Assembly (NCBI GenBank): GCA_947647615.1
Contig: CANSKS010000008.1
Coordinates: 1 to 64,000, forward strand
Direction: 5' to 3'
Length of the DNA stretch: 64,000 nt
From: an uncultured Neglectibacter sp.
GTDB taxonomy: Bacteria > Bacillota > Clostridia > Oscillospirales > Acutalibacteraceae
The notes below the pieces were generated by a model. It was not told the DNA's origin, ran no database searches, and saw only the letters and a program-made list of their open reading frames with translations. Positions 56,036 to 64,000 of the stretch are shown in pieces; the first letter of the stretch is position 1, and the number at the start of each line of letters is the position of its first letter. Made by a program: the position numbers and the translations under genes.

Positions 56036-56428
56036 ATGAAGTATAAAGTAAAGGTAACTGTAATTGATAAGAAGCTTTATCCGGAATTGCAACATCAATA
56101 TTGTAGTAACCCGAATTCTGGGGCCTGCCCTTGCTACCATGTGGGGGATGAGTTCATTTTCTATCGTGACGGCGGGAAAGACGATTTCTGGCGCATGGGG
56201 TTAGATACCCTTGTGAAAACAAACGCAGATCCGAATACCGTTGCAGGCGGCCCTAAAATGCCTTTTTGTTCAGAGGCATGGGATGCGATTTCACGCTATA
56301 TCTACGCTGGGCTACAGGGCGGTTCTATTATGCGGGGCTGGATGAAAGAGGAAAATACGATGATCGCCTGTTGCTCCGATGGGACAAGGCCGGTAATTTT
56401 TAAAATTGAGCGGATGGATTACGAATAA
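56036..56428 (+). CDS. TIGR04076-family protein
   Basis: A 130-residue protein resembling the TIGR04076 family of unknown function. The visible pattern is a VKVTVIDKKLYPEL start, CPCYHVGDEFIF in the first third, and CSEAWDAISRYIYAGLQGG near the middle. Several cysteines (CSN, CPC, FCSEA, CCSDG) could bind a metal; family members also keep some of them. GGAGG lies before the ATG. Monocistronic, with a hairpin downstream. Confidence 0.8.
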   Translation: MKYKVKVTVIDKKLYPELQHQYCSNPNSGACPCYHVGDEFIFYRDGGKDDFWRMGLDTLVKTNADPNTVAGGPKMPFCSEAWDAISRYIYAGLQGGSIMRGWMKEENTMIACCSDGTRPVIFKIERMDYE

Positions 56429-56431
56429 AAA

Positions 56432-56473
56432 GTGTTATACCGGCAGCTCGTGAAACCCGGTATAACATTTTCT
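56432..56473 (+). terminator. Terminator of the TIGR04076 gene
   Basis: GTTATACCGG pairs with CCGGTATAAC, and ATTTTCT follows. The T tract is short. Confidence 0.6.
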
Positions 56474-56553
56474 GAAAAGCAATGGGCAGATACGCAGCGC
56501 AAAAGGGGACATGGCATACCAAAGCAAAGGATGATTTGAAGGGGGTGGTGCAA

Positions 56554-57084
56554 TTGCCAAAATTAATTATCTTAAGAGGAAATTCCGGAAGCGGAAAAAC
56601 TACCGTGGCAAAAGCCTTACAAGAAAAATTTGGCCCTAATACCATGCGAATTTCACATGATATGATCCGCATGGAAATTCTGCATACCTGGGGTATGGAA
56701 GGGATTGCGCGGTCGGAACCATTGATGATTCAGCTGCTCAAATATGGCAGGGAAAATTCGGAGGTGACCATTGTAGAGGGGATCCTACCGGCAAAAGAGT
56801 ATTGTGGGCTGTTTGAAACAGCAGTGAAAGAATATAGGCAGGATATTTTTGCCTATTATTATGATTTGCCTTTCGAGGAGACCCTGCACAGGCACAGTAC
56901 CAAACCCAACCGGAATGATTTTGGTGAGGCCGACATGCGGCGTTGGTGGAAAGAAAAAGATTTTCTGCCTATGATTCCGGAAAAGATTCTGCGGGAAGAC
57001 TTGAATTTTCAAGACGCTGTAGAAATGATATATTGCCAGGTGATGGGCGAAACCAAAGAGGGCGGATATTCTGAAGTGTGGTAG
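56554..57084 (+). CDS. P-loop kinase, zeta-toxin/AAA_33 type
   Basis: A 176-residue P-loop protein: IILRGNSGSGKTTVAKAL at the N-terminus, then ISHDMIRMEIL and a lid region KPNRNDFGEADMRRWW. It resembles small nucleoside/metabolite kinases and the zeta-toxin fold. No antitoxin gene is present beside it, so a toxin role is not supported. The start is TTG at 56554 after GGGGGTGG; the track start is 24 codons upstream and lacks a good site. Substrate is unknown. Confidence 0.78.
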   Translation: MPKLIILRGNSGSGKTTVAKALQEKFGPNTMRISHDMIRMEILHTWGMEGIARSEPLMIQLLKYGRENSEVTIVEGILPAKEYCGLFETAVKEYRQDIFAYYYDLPFEETLHRHSTKPNRNDFGEADMRRWWKEKDFLPMIPEKILREDLNFQDAVEMIYCQVMGETKEGGYSEVW

Positions 57085-57092
57085 TATGCTGT

Positions 57093-57121
57093 TTGAAAAA
57101 ATAGGAAAAGCCGTGTATAAT
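57093..57121 (+). promoter_or_regulatory. Promoter of the dienelactone hydrolase gene
   Basis: TTGAAA and TATAAT are spaced 17 bases. The start codon follows about 35 bases later, after AAAGGGG. Confidence 0.82.
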
Positions 57122-57156
57122 AAACTCATAAAAAATTTTGAAAGGGGAAATTATTT

Positions 57157-57924
57157 ATGTGGAACGACTTAAACACGGGTGTGTATGAGGGCATGATCGC
57201 GGAAACAGTAACAATTTCCGGTTATCAGGGAGATCCTATTCGCGCTTACTATTCTAGGCCTTTGGGGCCTGGCCCATTTCCTGGTTTAGTGCTAATCCCC
57301 CATATGCCAGGCTGGGATGAATATTGCCGGGAAGCGGCCCGGCGTTTTACACAGCACGGTTATAGGGTGCTGTGCCCCAATATTTATGAAAGGTTTGGCC
57401 AGGGCACGCCAACCGAGGTAAGCAGTCGGGCCAGGGAGGCCGGGGGCGCTACAGATGCCAGCGTGATGGGAGATTGTGAAGGCTCCTTGAATTTCCTGCG
57501 CCATCAGGCCAATGCCAATGGGAAGACGGGAGTGATCGGTATGTGTTCCGGCGGCCGCCACACCTTCCTGGCAGCCTGTACCCTGGATGGCATTGACGCC
57601 GCAGTAGATTGCTGGGGCGGCGGCGTGGTATGTCCCCCGGAGGAGGCCACTCCTGCGCGGCCGGTAGCCCCGGTGGAATATGCCAAGGACCTTAGCTGCC
57701 CCCTGCTGGGCATTTTTGGGAATGAAGATCACAGCCCGGATCCGGAAGAGGTAAACCGGTTGGAAGCGGTTTTGAAGGACTTGAAAAAGGATTACACCTT
57801 CTACCGGTATGACGGGGCCGGGCATGGGATATGGTATTACGATAAACCCATGTACCGCCAGGAACAAGCCATGGATTCTTGGAATAAAGCGCTGGCCTTT
57901 TTAGACAGGCATTTAAAACCATAG
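57157..57924 (+). CDS. Dienelactone hydrolase-family protein
   Basis: A 255-residue alpha/beta hydrolase (PF01738). The nucleophile is Cys130 in GMCSGGRH, as in dienelactone hydrolases, and the catalytic His is in DGAGHGIWYY. The N-terminal IRAYYSRPLGPGPFPGLVLI matches the group. Substrate is unknown; aromatic degradation genes are absent. It is followed after 23 bases by the radical SAM gene on the same strand. Confidence 0.9.
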   Translation: MWNDLNTGVYEGMIAETVTISGYQGDPIRAYYSRPLGPGPFPGLVLIPHMPGWDEYCREAARRFTQHGYRVLCPNIYERFGQGTPTEVSSRAREAGGATDASVMGDCEGSLNFLRHQANANGKTGVIGMCSGGRHTFLAACTLDGIDAAVDCWGGGVVCPPEEATPARPVAPVEYAKDLSCPLLGIFGNEDHSPDPEEVNRLEAVLKDLKKDYTFYRYDGAGHGIWYYDKPMYRQEQAMDSWNKALAFLDRHLKP

Positions 57925-57947
57925 GAATAGGAGGCGGAAAGGCCGTC

Positions 57948-59135
57948 ATGGCAAGTTCGGAATTGGAAGAGAAGAACCCCTTTGTGGTGATGGCGAAGCC
58001 GGTAGGGTCTCGCTGCAACATGCGCTGCGCTTATTGTTATTATTTAGAAAAAGGGCTTTATTCTTCCCATGAAAAACAAAGCAGAATGAGCTTCAAACTG
58101 CTGGAACGGCTGATCCGCCAGACAGTGGAAAGCAGTCCCGGCCCGGTGGTCTCCTTTACCTGGCATGGAGGGGAGCCCACCTTGGCCGGGCTCCCCTTTT
58201 ACCAGCGGGTGGTAGAGCTGGAAAAAAAGTATTTGCCCAAAGGCTGGGAGGCCTGGAACAATTTGCAGACAAACGGCTTGCTGCTAAACGAAGAGTGGTG
58301 CCGTTTTTTAAAAGAAAACCGCTTTGATGTGGGGCTGAGCCTAGACGGAAGCGCCTGGGTACACGATAAGCACCGGCGAGATTTGGGCGGCCGGGAGACC
58401 TACGACAGGGTGTGCCGGGCGGCCCAGCGCCTGCAGGCGGCAGGCATTCAGCCGGACTTGCTATGCACGGTGAATTCCGCCTCCACCCAGGATCCCCTTG
58501 GCGTGTATGAGGGCCTCCGAGGGCTGGGAACCGGATGGGTCCAGTTCATTCCCATTGTGGCCTTTTCGCCGGCGGGGGACCTGCTGCCGGAATCTGTTGA
58601 GCCGGAGGCTTACGGCCGGTTCCTGTGCACGGTATTCGACCGGTGGATCACTAGGGACCTTGGGAAGCTGGATGTGCAGCTTTTTGCCGAGACTGCCCGG
58701 GTGTGGGCAGGCGGGAGCCCCAGCCTTTGCTGGATGGCCCCTACCTGCGGCCGGGTGCTGATCGTAGAAGAGGATGGCGCTGTATATTCCTGCGACCATT
58801 TTGTAGACGCGGAGCACCGGCTGGGAAACCTGGCCTCCGCCCGGCTGGACAGCCTTGCCAACAGCCCCGAGCAAATAGCATTTGGAGCGGAAAAGCAAAG
58901 CAGTCTCACAAGGGAGTGCCGGGAATGCCCTTGGCTGAGCTGCTGTAACGGGGGCTGTCCCAAAGATAGGGTTTGCCTTTCCTCCCAAGGAGAGGCGGGC
59001 CAATCCTATTTGTGCCCGGGGTTAAAACAGTTTTTTGCTCATGCCCGCGGTCCCCTGGAGAAGGCCATGGCGCTAAGCCGGGAAAAGAAAGGACCGGAAG
59101 AGATTATGGCCTGGTTCCAAAGGGAAGGAGTCTGA
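57948..59135 (+). CDS. Anaerobic sulfatase-maturating-enzyme-like radical SAM/SPASM protein
   Basis: A 395-residue radical SAM protein. The 4Fe-4S/SAM motif is Cys23-x3-Cys27-x2-Cys30 in CNMRCAYCYY. A SPASM domain with further clusters lies near residues 260-350 (CGRVLIVEEDGAVYSCDHF, then CRECPWLSCCNGGCPKDR). The pattern matches anSME, which makes formylglycine in sulfatases. No sulfatase gene is in the window, so its target lies elsewhere or it serves another peptide. Co-transcription with the hydrolase upstream is likely. Confidence 0.87.
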   Translation: MASSELEEKNPFVVMAKPVGSRCNMRCAYCYYLEKGLYSSHEKQSRMSFKLLERLIRQTVESSPGPVVSFTWHGGEPTLAGLPFYQRVVELEKKYLPKGWEAWNNLQTNGLLLNEEWCRFLKENRFDVGLSLDGSAWVHDKHRRDLGGRETYDRVCRAAQRLQAAGIQPDLLCTVNSASTQDPLGVYEGLRGLGTGWVQFIPIVAFSPAGDLLPESVEPEAYGRFLCTVFDRWITRDLGKLDVQLFAETARVWAGGSPSLCWMAPTCGRVLIVEEDGAVYSCDHFVDAEHRLGNLASARLDSLANSPEQIAFGAEKQSSLTRECRECPWLSCCNGGCPKDRVCLSSQGEAGQSYLCPGLKQFFAHARGPLEKAMALSREKKGPEEIMAWFQREGV

Positions 59136-59193
59136 GACGCTGCCGGAAAGGGGCAGCGCTCTTCCCAATTCATCCAGCAAAGAGGTGTTTAAA

Positions 59194-60750
59194 ATGAGAA
59201 AAAGGCTTGAGGCATTCTTCCTGGCAGCGCTTTGGGTTTTTTGCGGAGTCCTGAGCCTGGGCGCCCACCGGAAAGAAGCTCCCGCTTTTAGTGACGTAAA
59301 GCCGGGAAGCTGGTACTGCGATGTGGTGGAAAAAATGGCGGGAGAGGGACTTTTGAAGGGCTACGAAAACGGAACCTTCCAGCCCAACCGTGTCATTTCC
59401 TTTGGGGAATTTGTGGCGGTGCTGGCCCGGTGCGTCTCTTTGCCGGAAGAACCCTCGGCCGGAGGCCATTGGGCCTCCGGGGTGCTGCAGGCCGCCCTTC
59501 ATGCCGGCTGGTACGATTGGGACGAGTGCCCCCCAAACAGCATGGAAGCCATGAACGGCTTCATTCCCAGACAGGTGGCGGCCAAGGTGCTTATGAAAGC
59601 CTTCGCGCCGGAGGCCAGAGGCGAATACAGCACTTGGGCTGGAAAAATTAAGGATTTCCAGGAGCTGGACGGCCGTTATTACGAAGGAGTCTTTGCCGCT
59701 TACCAGGAAGGGATTTTCCGGGGGAACGGCGATGGGACGCTCCAACCTAAACGGGGCATGACCCGAGCGGAATGCTGTGCGGTCCTGGACAGGGCCCTGA
59801 ATCGGTACCCGCAAGACGGGGACGCACCGGCACCCACCCCCCGGCCTCCTGTACCGGTTTCGGGAGGCGCGGCGAAAAACGGATGGCTCCGGGTGGAGGG
59901 GACGCAGCTTTGCAATGAGGCCGGGGAACCGGTAGTGCTGCGGGGTATGAGTTCCCACGGGATTCAGTGGTACCCCCAATATACCGGGAAAAACGCCATT
60001 GCCGCTACGGCCGACTATGGAGCCAACGTGTTCCGGGTGGCTATGTACACGGAAGAACAGGGCTATTTGAGCAACCGGGAAGAGATAAAGCGGCGGGCGG
60101 TGGAGGCCATGGACGCCGCTATCTCCTTGGATTTGTATGTTGTGATAGATTGGCACATCTTAAGCGACGGCGATCCCAACGCCAATACCGGCCAGGCCAT
60201 GGAATTTTTCCGGGAGATCTCCCGGCGGTACCGGGAAAAGCCCAATGTGATTTATGAAATCTGCAACGAGCCAAACGGCAATGTGAGCTGGGAAGACATT
60301 TCCCGCTACGCGAAGCAGGTGATCCCCGTCATTCGGGAAAACAGCCCCAAGGCGGTGATCGTCTGCGGGACGCCTACCTGGAGCCAAGAGGTAGACAAGG
60401 CCGCCCAAGCTCCCCTGCCCTACGGCAATGTACTTTATGCCCTTCACTTTTACGCCGGTACCCACAAGCAGGAGCTGAGGGACAAGGCGAGAGCGGCCAT
60501 TTCCGCGGGGCTTCCCCTGTTTGTTTCGGAATGGGGAGTCAGCGATGCCAGCGGAAGCGGCGGGGTATACCTTTCCGAGGCAGAGGTCTGGCTGGAATTT
60601 TTAGAGAAGAACGGCATTAGCTGGATCAACTGGTCCCTGTGCGATAAAGGGGAAAGCTCCGCTGCCCTTCGCCCCGGCGCCAGCGGGGATGGCGGGTGGA
60701 AAAGCGGAGATTTGAGCGAATCCGGAAAATTTGTCTTTTCTAAGTTTTGA
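59194..60750 (+). CDS. Surface-anchored GH5 glycanase with SLH domains
   Basis: A 518-residue secreted protein: signal peptide (about 1-25), three S-layer-homology segments (about 30-80, 90-140 and 150-203), a Pro-rich linker (PAPTPRPPVPVSGG) and a GH5 domain. The acid/base is Glu359 in YEICNEPN and the nucleophile is Glu446 in LFVSEWG, both standard. Cellulase/endoglucanase or mannanase activity is the usual range. AGAGGTG precedes the ATG at 59194. Placement next to the anSME gene suggests no direct link. Confidence 0.88.
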   Translation: MRKRLEAFFLAALWVFCGVLSLGAHRKEAPAFSDVKPGSWYCDVVEKMAGEGLLKGYENGTFQPNRVISFGEFVAVLARCVSLPEEPSAGGHWASGVLQAALHAGWYDWDECPPNSMEAMNGFIPRQVAAKVLMKAFAPEARGEYSTWAGKIKDFQELDGRYYEGVFAAYQEGIFRGNGDGTLQPKRGMTRAECCAVLDRALNRYPQDGDAPAPTPRPPVPVSGGAAKNGWLRVEGTQLCNEAGEPVVLRGMSSHGIQWYPQYTGKNAIAATADYGANVFRVAMYTEEQGYLSNREEIKRRAVEAMDAAISLDLYVVIDWHILSDGDPNANTGQAMEFFREISRRYREKPNVIYEICNEPNGNVSWEDISRYAKQVIPVIRENSPKAVIVCGTPTWSQEVDKAAQAPLPYGNVLYALHFYAGTHKQELRDKARAAISAGLPLFVSEWGVSDASGSGGVYLSEAEVWLEFLEKNGISWINWSLCDKGESSAALRPGASGDGGWKSGDLSESGKFVFSKF

Positions 60751-61090
60751 GGCAAACAGGTTGCCGTGATGGGGAAAACAGGAATTTTTCGTCTTTTCGT
60801 AAACGGGTTTTCCAAGCTGAAATTTAAAATTTATACAGGAAAACTCCTAAAATATGAATAAATATTCAAAAAATCTCGAAAAATAGGCGATAATATACAT
60901 AAAATTGAATTTTTAAATTTTGTAACCGCTTTGTAATATGCCATTTTGATGCAATTTGTACAGGGGCTGGTTTCCATAACTCAAAACTGGAAAGGCAAAA
61001 AACCGCAAAAAAGGAGATTTTCCGGAGTTATGTTAAGGTATAACTCATTCATGTTTGTACAAAAAGCACAAAATTGATCTGCAAAAAATC
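60751..61090. other. AT-rich intergenic region before the YabE-like gene
   Basis: No coding pattern is seen. It contains AT-rich stretches (60838-60930) and an inverted TTGTAA repeat. No intrinsic terminator for the GH5 gene and no c-di-AMP riboswitch could be recognised. Confidence 0.4.
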
Positions 61091-61119
61091 TTGACACCTT
61101 GTCTGCTATTGACTATAAT
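61091..61119 (+). promoter_or_regulatory. Consensus SigA promoter of the YabE-like gene
   Basis: TTGACA (61091-61096) and TATAAT (61114-61119) with a 17-base spacer, a perfect match. The leader is only about 37 bases long, leaving no room for a riboswitch. Confidence 0.9.
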
Positions 61120-61162
61120 ATGCTATGGATTCGTCTATTTGGACGATGAAAGGAGCATTCGC

Positions 61163-62575
61163 ATGCACAACAGACGACGAATAAAACTCTCTAAGCGTCT
61201 TGCCATACGGGGCGGCTTGTCGCTGGTTTTGGTAATAGCCCTTTGTGTATCCTCGTTTGCCGTTGTAACCGCGAACACAGTTTCCGCCAATGTGATCGAC
61301 GGCGATAACGCCTATTCTTTTCCCATGCTCAGTACGGATTTGGAAACTATCCTGGGCCAGGCGGAAAGCCAGGGCATGCCTCCTTTAGAGGCGTTGGATA
61401 CTGCGGAGCGGGTACAAAATACCACCACGGTTTATGTGCGCAGAGGCGTCAATTTCATTGTGAACGAGGCCGGCCGGGAAACGCGGCTGGTGGCCTATGA
61501 GGGTGAAACAGTAGAAGAGGCCCTCCAGGAAAGCAACATTCTTTTGAAGGAAGCCGACGAGGTCTCCCCTCCCCTGGAAACGGTGATCACGGAAGACACT
61601 TCTGTTGAGATTGTTCGGGCGTGTACGGTTATTGTCACGGCCGATGGGAAATCCCAGACAGTGTCCCTCAGCGGCGCGACAGTAGGGGATGCCCTGAAAA
61701 AGGCCGGTGTAACTCTTGGGAAAGAAGATTCTGTAAGCTTCCCGGAGGAAGAGCCGCTGTTTGAGAAAATGAACATCCGTGTGGTGCGCGTTACCAAAAT
61801 AAAGGTCACGGCCGATGGCGAAACGAAGGAATACAAAGTGGCGGCCCAATCTGTGGCCGACGCGTTAAAGAAATGCGGAATTTCTTTGGGGGAAGAAGAT
61901 CGTCTCTCCTGCAAGCCTACCGAAAAATTAAAGGAAGGCATGAAGATCACCATCCAAAGGGTGACTAAAGAAGAAACCAAGGTCGCGGAAGAGATTCCTT
62001 ACGAAACAGTTTATGAAGATACCGACGAGCTCTATGAGGGCGAAACTCAGGTAAAGACCGAGGGCGTGGCCGGCGAAAAGGAAGTGCGCTACGAAGTCCT
62101 TTTGGTAGATGGCAAGGAAGAAAGCAAAACTGTTCTGGGGGAAAAAGTTTTAAAGGAGCCTGTGGCGGAGGTAGTCCTTCGGGGCACTTCTGAAAAGGAA
62201 GAAGACGGCGATAACGATGACGAAAACAATATAGAGGCGCCCGAGGGCACCTTTATAGACTGTAACGGCAATGTGGTTTCCTATTCCCGTGTGCTCACAG
62301 GAGACTGTACCGCTGCCTATATTCCCGGCGGCACCACTTCTATTGGCATGGTAGCCGAGTACGGCGTCATTGCGGTGAACCCCGATATTATCCCTTATGG
62401 GACACGGCTTTACGTGGCCTCTCCCGACGGCAGTGTAGTTTACGGCTATGGCGTAGCCGGCGATACCGGCGGGGCTTGTATGTCGGGCCTAATTATCGCG
62501 GACCTCTATTATAATACGTTGGAAGAGTGCAGTATTATTGGCCGCAGGGTTATGAATGTGTATGTTCTTTCTTAA
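61163..62575 (+). CDS. YabE-like cell-wall protein with DUF348, G5 and 3D domains
   Basis: A 470-residue secreted protein. A basic N-terminus and membrane segment (LSLVLVIALCVSSFAVV) are followed by about three DUF348 repeats (FIVNEAGRETRLVAYEGETV, VIVTADGKSQTVSL, KVTADGETKEYKVAA), a G5 domain (about 285-360), an acidic linker (EKEEDGDNDDENN) and a C-terminal 3D domain with AGDTGGACM, the catalytic DTGG block. Such proteins resemble resuscitation-promoting factors and cut peptidoglycan. The track start at 61055 lies upstream of the promoter; AAAGGAG fixes the ATG at 61163. Confidence 0.92.
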   Translation: MHNRRRIKLSKRLAIRGGLSLVLVIALCVSSFAVVTANTVSANVIDGDNAYSFPMLSTDLETILGQAESQGMPPLEALDTAERVQNTTTVYVRRGVNFIVNEAGRETRLVAYEGETVEEALQESNILLKEADEVSPPLETVITEDTSVEIVRACTVIVTADGKSQTVSLSGATVGDALKKAGVTLGKEDSVSFPEEEPLFEKMNIRVVRVTKIKVTADGETKEYKVAAQSVADALKKCGISLGEEDRLSCKPTEKLKEGMKITIQRVTKEETKVAEEIPYETVYEDTDELYEGETQVKTEGVAGEKEVRYEVLLVDGKEESKTVLGEKVLKEPVAEVVLRGTSEKEEDGDNDDENNIEAPEGTFIDCNGNVVSYSRVLTGDCTAAYIPGGTTSIGMVAEYGVIAVNPDIIPYGTRLYVASPDGSVVYGYGVAGDTGGACMSGLIIADLYYNTLEECSIIGRRVMNVYVLS

Positions 62576-62582
62576 AAGGAGC

Positions 62583-62617
62583 AAAAAGGGCCTCAAAGGT
62601 TGAGGCCCTTTTTTTGT
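62583..62617 (+). terminator. Terminator of the YabE-like gene
   Basis: AAAAGGGCCTCA pairs with TGAGGCCCTTTT, then a run of T. Confidence 0.92.
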
Positions 62618-62716
62618 GTCCGGAGAGCGAAAGTGGCTGGAAGCGGGTACTTGTAATTTCCTTTGGCCCCGGATATAATAGGAGAGAAACAAGGCACAAG
62701 AGAAAGGGGATTTGGC

Positions 62717-63010
62717 ATGCAGTATTTTTACGCGATCTTATGGTTCGCCGTGGGTTTGATCCTTATTTTTTCTATTTCCAAAGAAAATAAGATTTTCTAT
62801 TTTGCCGGCAGCTTTTTTCTGCTGCTGGGCGCTTGGTGGCTGGCAGATGCCTTGCTGCCGGAGGTAAATTTGTTTGCCGGCGGCTGGGGAATCGCGTTAA
62901 AGTGCCTGAGCGGCGCGGCGCTGGTGGTGCTTGTCATATGCTTTTTGCGGAATTACCAAAAAGGGAAGCGAGAGAGCGAAAAGCAACCCACTTCCAAAGA
63001 GGATTTTTGA
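62717..63010 (+). CDS. Small membrane protein of unknown function
   Basis: A 97-residue protein with three hydrophobic segments (about 3-17, 25-43 and 56-76) and a basic, hydrophilic tail (NYQKGKRESEKQP). I do not recognise the family. AAAGGGG is placed before the ATG at 62717, which is used instead of the longer track ORF. It lies 47 bases before the AEC transporter gene and may be co-transcribed. Confidence 0.7.
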   Translation: MQYFYAILWFAVGLILIFSISKENKIFYFAGSFFLLLGAWWLADALLPEVNLFAGGWGIALKCLSGAALVVLVICFLRNYQKGKRESEKQPTSKEDF

Positions 63011-63057
63011 GAAAGCCGTAAACGCCGCCAAAAGGCGGGCAAAGAGGGGAACAGAAA

Positions 63058-63987
63058 ATGGAAGCGTTACTCACCATTACCACCAAGGTCGCGGTTATGC
63101 TTTTTATGATCGCCGTGGGATATGTCATTACCAAAAAAGGGATGCTCACGCAGCAGGGCGCTTCGGAGATCACAGCCCTGCTGCTAAAGATTGTGACGCC
63201 CTGCCTGATCATTTCCTCCTTTCTCACTGCGGGAGACGATCTCAAGCCCTTTGAAATGCTGTTGTCCGCAATTTTAGCGGCTTTGGCCATTTGTCTCAGC
63301 ATAGGCGTAAGCCTGCTGGCCTTTCGCAAAGAGCCGCCGGAGCGGCGGAAGGTGTTGCGCTTCGCCGTTATTTTTAGCAACACGGGCTTTATGGGAATTC
63401 CCCTTGTGCAGGGGATCGTGGGAGAAAAGGGCGTGGTTTACGGCTCCTTTTTTGTGGCGGTTTTTAATTTGTTTTGCTGGACCTATGGTTACCGCATGAT
63501 GAACAAGGGAGGCCGGCTGAACCTGAAAACTCTCCTGCTGAACCCAGGGCTCATCGGGCTGGCGGTAGGGCTTCCCATCTATTTTTTGAAGCTGCCCATT
63601 CCGGCGGTGCTTTCGGAGCCCATCAACTTCTTCGCGGGGCTCAACACACCCTTGGCCATGCTGGTAATAGGCAGTTACGTGGCCAAAGTGGACCTGCGGT
63701 CTTTCGTCTCCGATATGGCGGTGTACCAGGCCTCGGCCCTGCGGCTGCTGGTTGCCCCTGCTCTGTTTGTGGGCCTCATGCTGCTTCTGCGCCCGGAAAA
63801 AGATTTGTTTATTGGATTCGTGATCCAGGCCAGTTGCCCGGCTGCCGCCAATACGGTGCTTTTCGCGGTGCAGTACCAGGGCGATTCTCCCCTGGCCTCC
63901 AAAACCGTGGCAGTTTCTACCGTGCTTTCTATTCTCACCATCCCGGTGCTCACTATGATCGCCCAGCTGCTCACGGGGATGCTTTGA
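63058..63987 (+). CDS. AEC-family transporter
   Basis: A 309-residue membrane protein with about ten segments, of the auxin-efflux-carrier family. Marks are VGYVITKKGMLTQQGASEITALLLKIVTPCLI-type N-terminus (quoted in part as LLLKIVTPCLI), FSNTGFMGIPLVQ, and the C-terminal IQASCPAAANTVLFA. Bacterial members carry malonate, malate or similar organic acids; the substrate here is not known. It ends close to the window edge and is complete. Confidence 0.9.
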   Translation: MEALLTITTKVAVMLFMIAVGYVITKKGMLTQQGASEITALLLKIVTPCLIISSFLTAGDDLKPFEMLLSAILAALAICLSIGVSLLAFRKEPPERRKVLRFAVIFSNTGFMGIPLVQGIVGEKGVVYGSFFVAVFNLFCWTYGYRMMNKGGRLNLKTLLLNPGLIGLAVGLPIYFLKLPIPAVLSEPINFFAGLNTPLAMLVIGSYVAKVDLRSFVSDMAVYQASALRLLVAPALFVGLMLLLRPEKDLFIGFVIQASCPAAANTVLFAVQYQGDSPLASKTVAVSTVLSILTIPVLTMIAQLLTGML

Positions 63988-64000
63988 GAAGGAAGGCCGG

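Noticed and set aside
56554-57084. Toxin-antitoxin zeta toxin
   Set aside because: There is no epsilon-like antitoxin gene, and the neighbouring genes have their own promoters; a metabolite kinase is more likely.
61055-61162. N-terminal extension of the YabE-like ORF
   Set aside because: It contains the -35 and -10 boxes, so it would not be transcribed; the Shine-Dalgarno sequence marks the later ATG.

Overview
The window looks like the replication-origin region of a low-to-mid GC anaerobic Firmicute, most likely a Clostridia member of the Oscillospirales type. This is inferred from gene content and order; no species is claimed. The block rpmH-rnpA-yidD-yidC-jag-mnmE-mnmG-rsmG-(GNAT)-noc-parA-parB-serS lies on the minus strand left of about 19.5 kb. 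The block dnaA-dnaN-rlbA(yaaA)-recF-remB-gyrB-gyrA lies on the plus strand to its right. The switch in coding strand, the DnaA-box cluster between dnaA and dnaN, and two parS sites (8.8 and 13.7 kb) place oriC near 21.2 kb. Jag/SpoIIIJ, Noc and RemB homologues fit a Gram-positive, potentially spore-forming lineage.

Left flank (1-9.6 kb): a MATE efflux gene with an in-frame stop, a LUD-domain protein, a lipoprotein, tRNA-Glu and tRNA-Met with a consensus promoter, guaB, an MFS carrier, a GNAT acetyltransferase, a divergent-looking serS, then parB and parA. A nucleoside phosphorylase and a URO-D/MtaA-like methyltransferase sit between parA and noc, where many relatives have noc and parA side by side.

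Right flank: after gyrA come two carbohydrate-uptake loci. The first (30.2-39.3 kb) holds a GH39 beta-xylosidase, an LplABC-type transporter and a YesMN-type two-component system. The second (39.4-44.8 kb) holds an AraC regulator divergent from a solute-binding protein, two permeases and a second URO-D-family protein that lacks the metal-binding cysteines of the first. Both loci have a GC-rich stem-loop between the binding-protein gene and the first permease gene, and neither encodes its own ATPase. A short araC-like C-terminal remnant follows the GH39 gene. An esterase, a lipoprotein, a Nudix hydrolase and a DUF1015 protein follow.

From 48.6 kb: a four-gene Gld-like ABC-2 export operon (ATPase, permease, GldG-like, DUF4340), an orphan TrpX-like binding lipoprotein, rplM-rpsI with a leader, a TIGR04076 protein, a P-loop kinase, a dienelactone hydrolase, an anaerobic sulfatase-maturase-like radical SAM protein, an SLH-anchored GH5 glycanase, a YabE-like G5/3D cell-wall protein, a small membrane protein and an AEC transporter.

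Many starts were moved downstream of the ORF-track start on the basis of Shine-Dalgarno placement. Several core genes (dnaA, gyrB, parB, rsmG) appear to start with TTG. No CRISPR array, insertion sequence, prophage or rRNA gene was seen. The best candidates for something under-described are the transporter-linked URO-D-like protein, the intercistronic stem-loops, the RG-rich tail on Jag, the zinc-ribbon membrane protein upstream of gyrB, and the Gld-like/DUF4340 operon.
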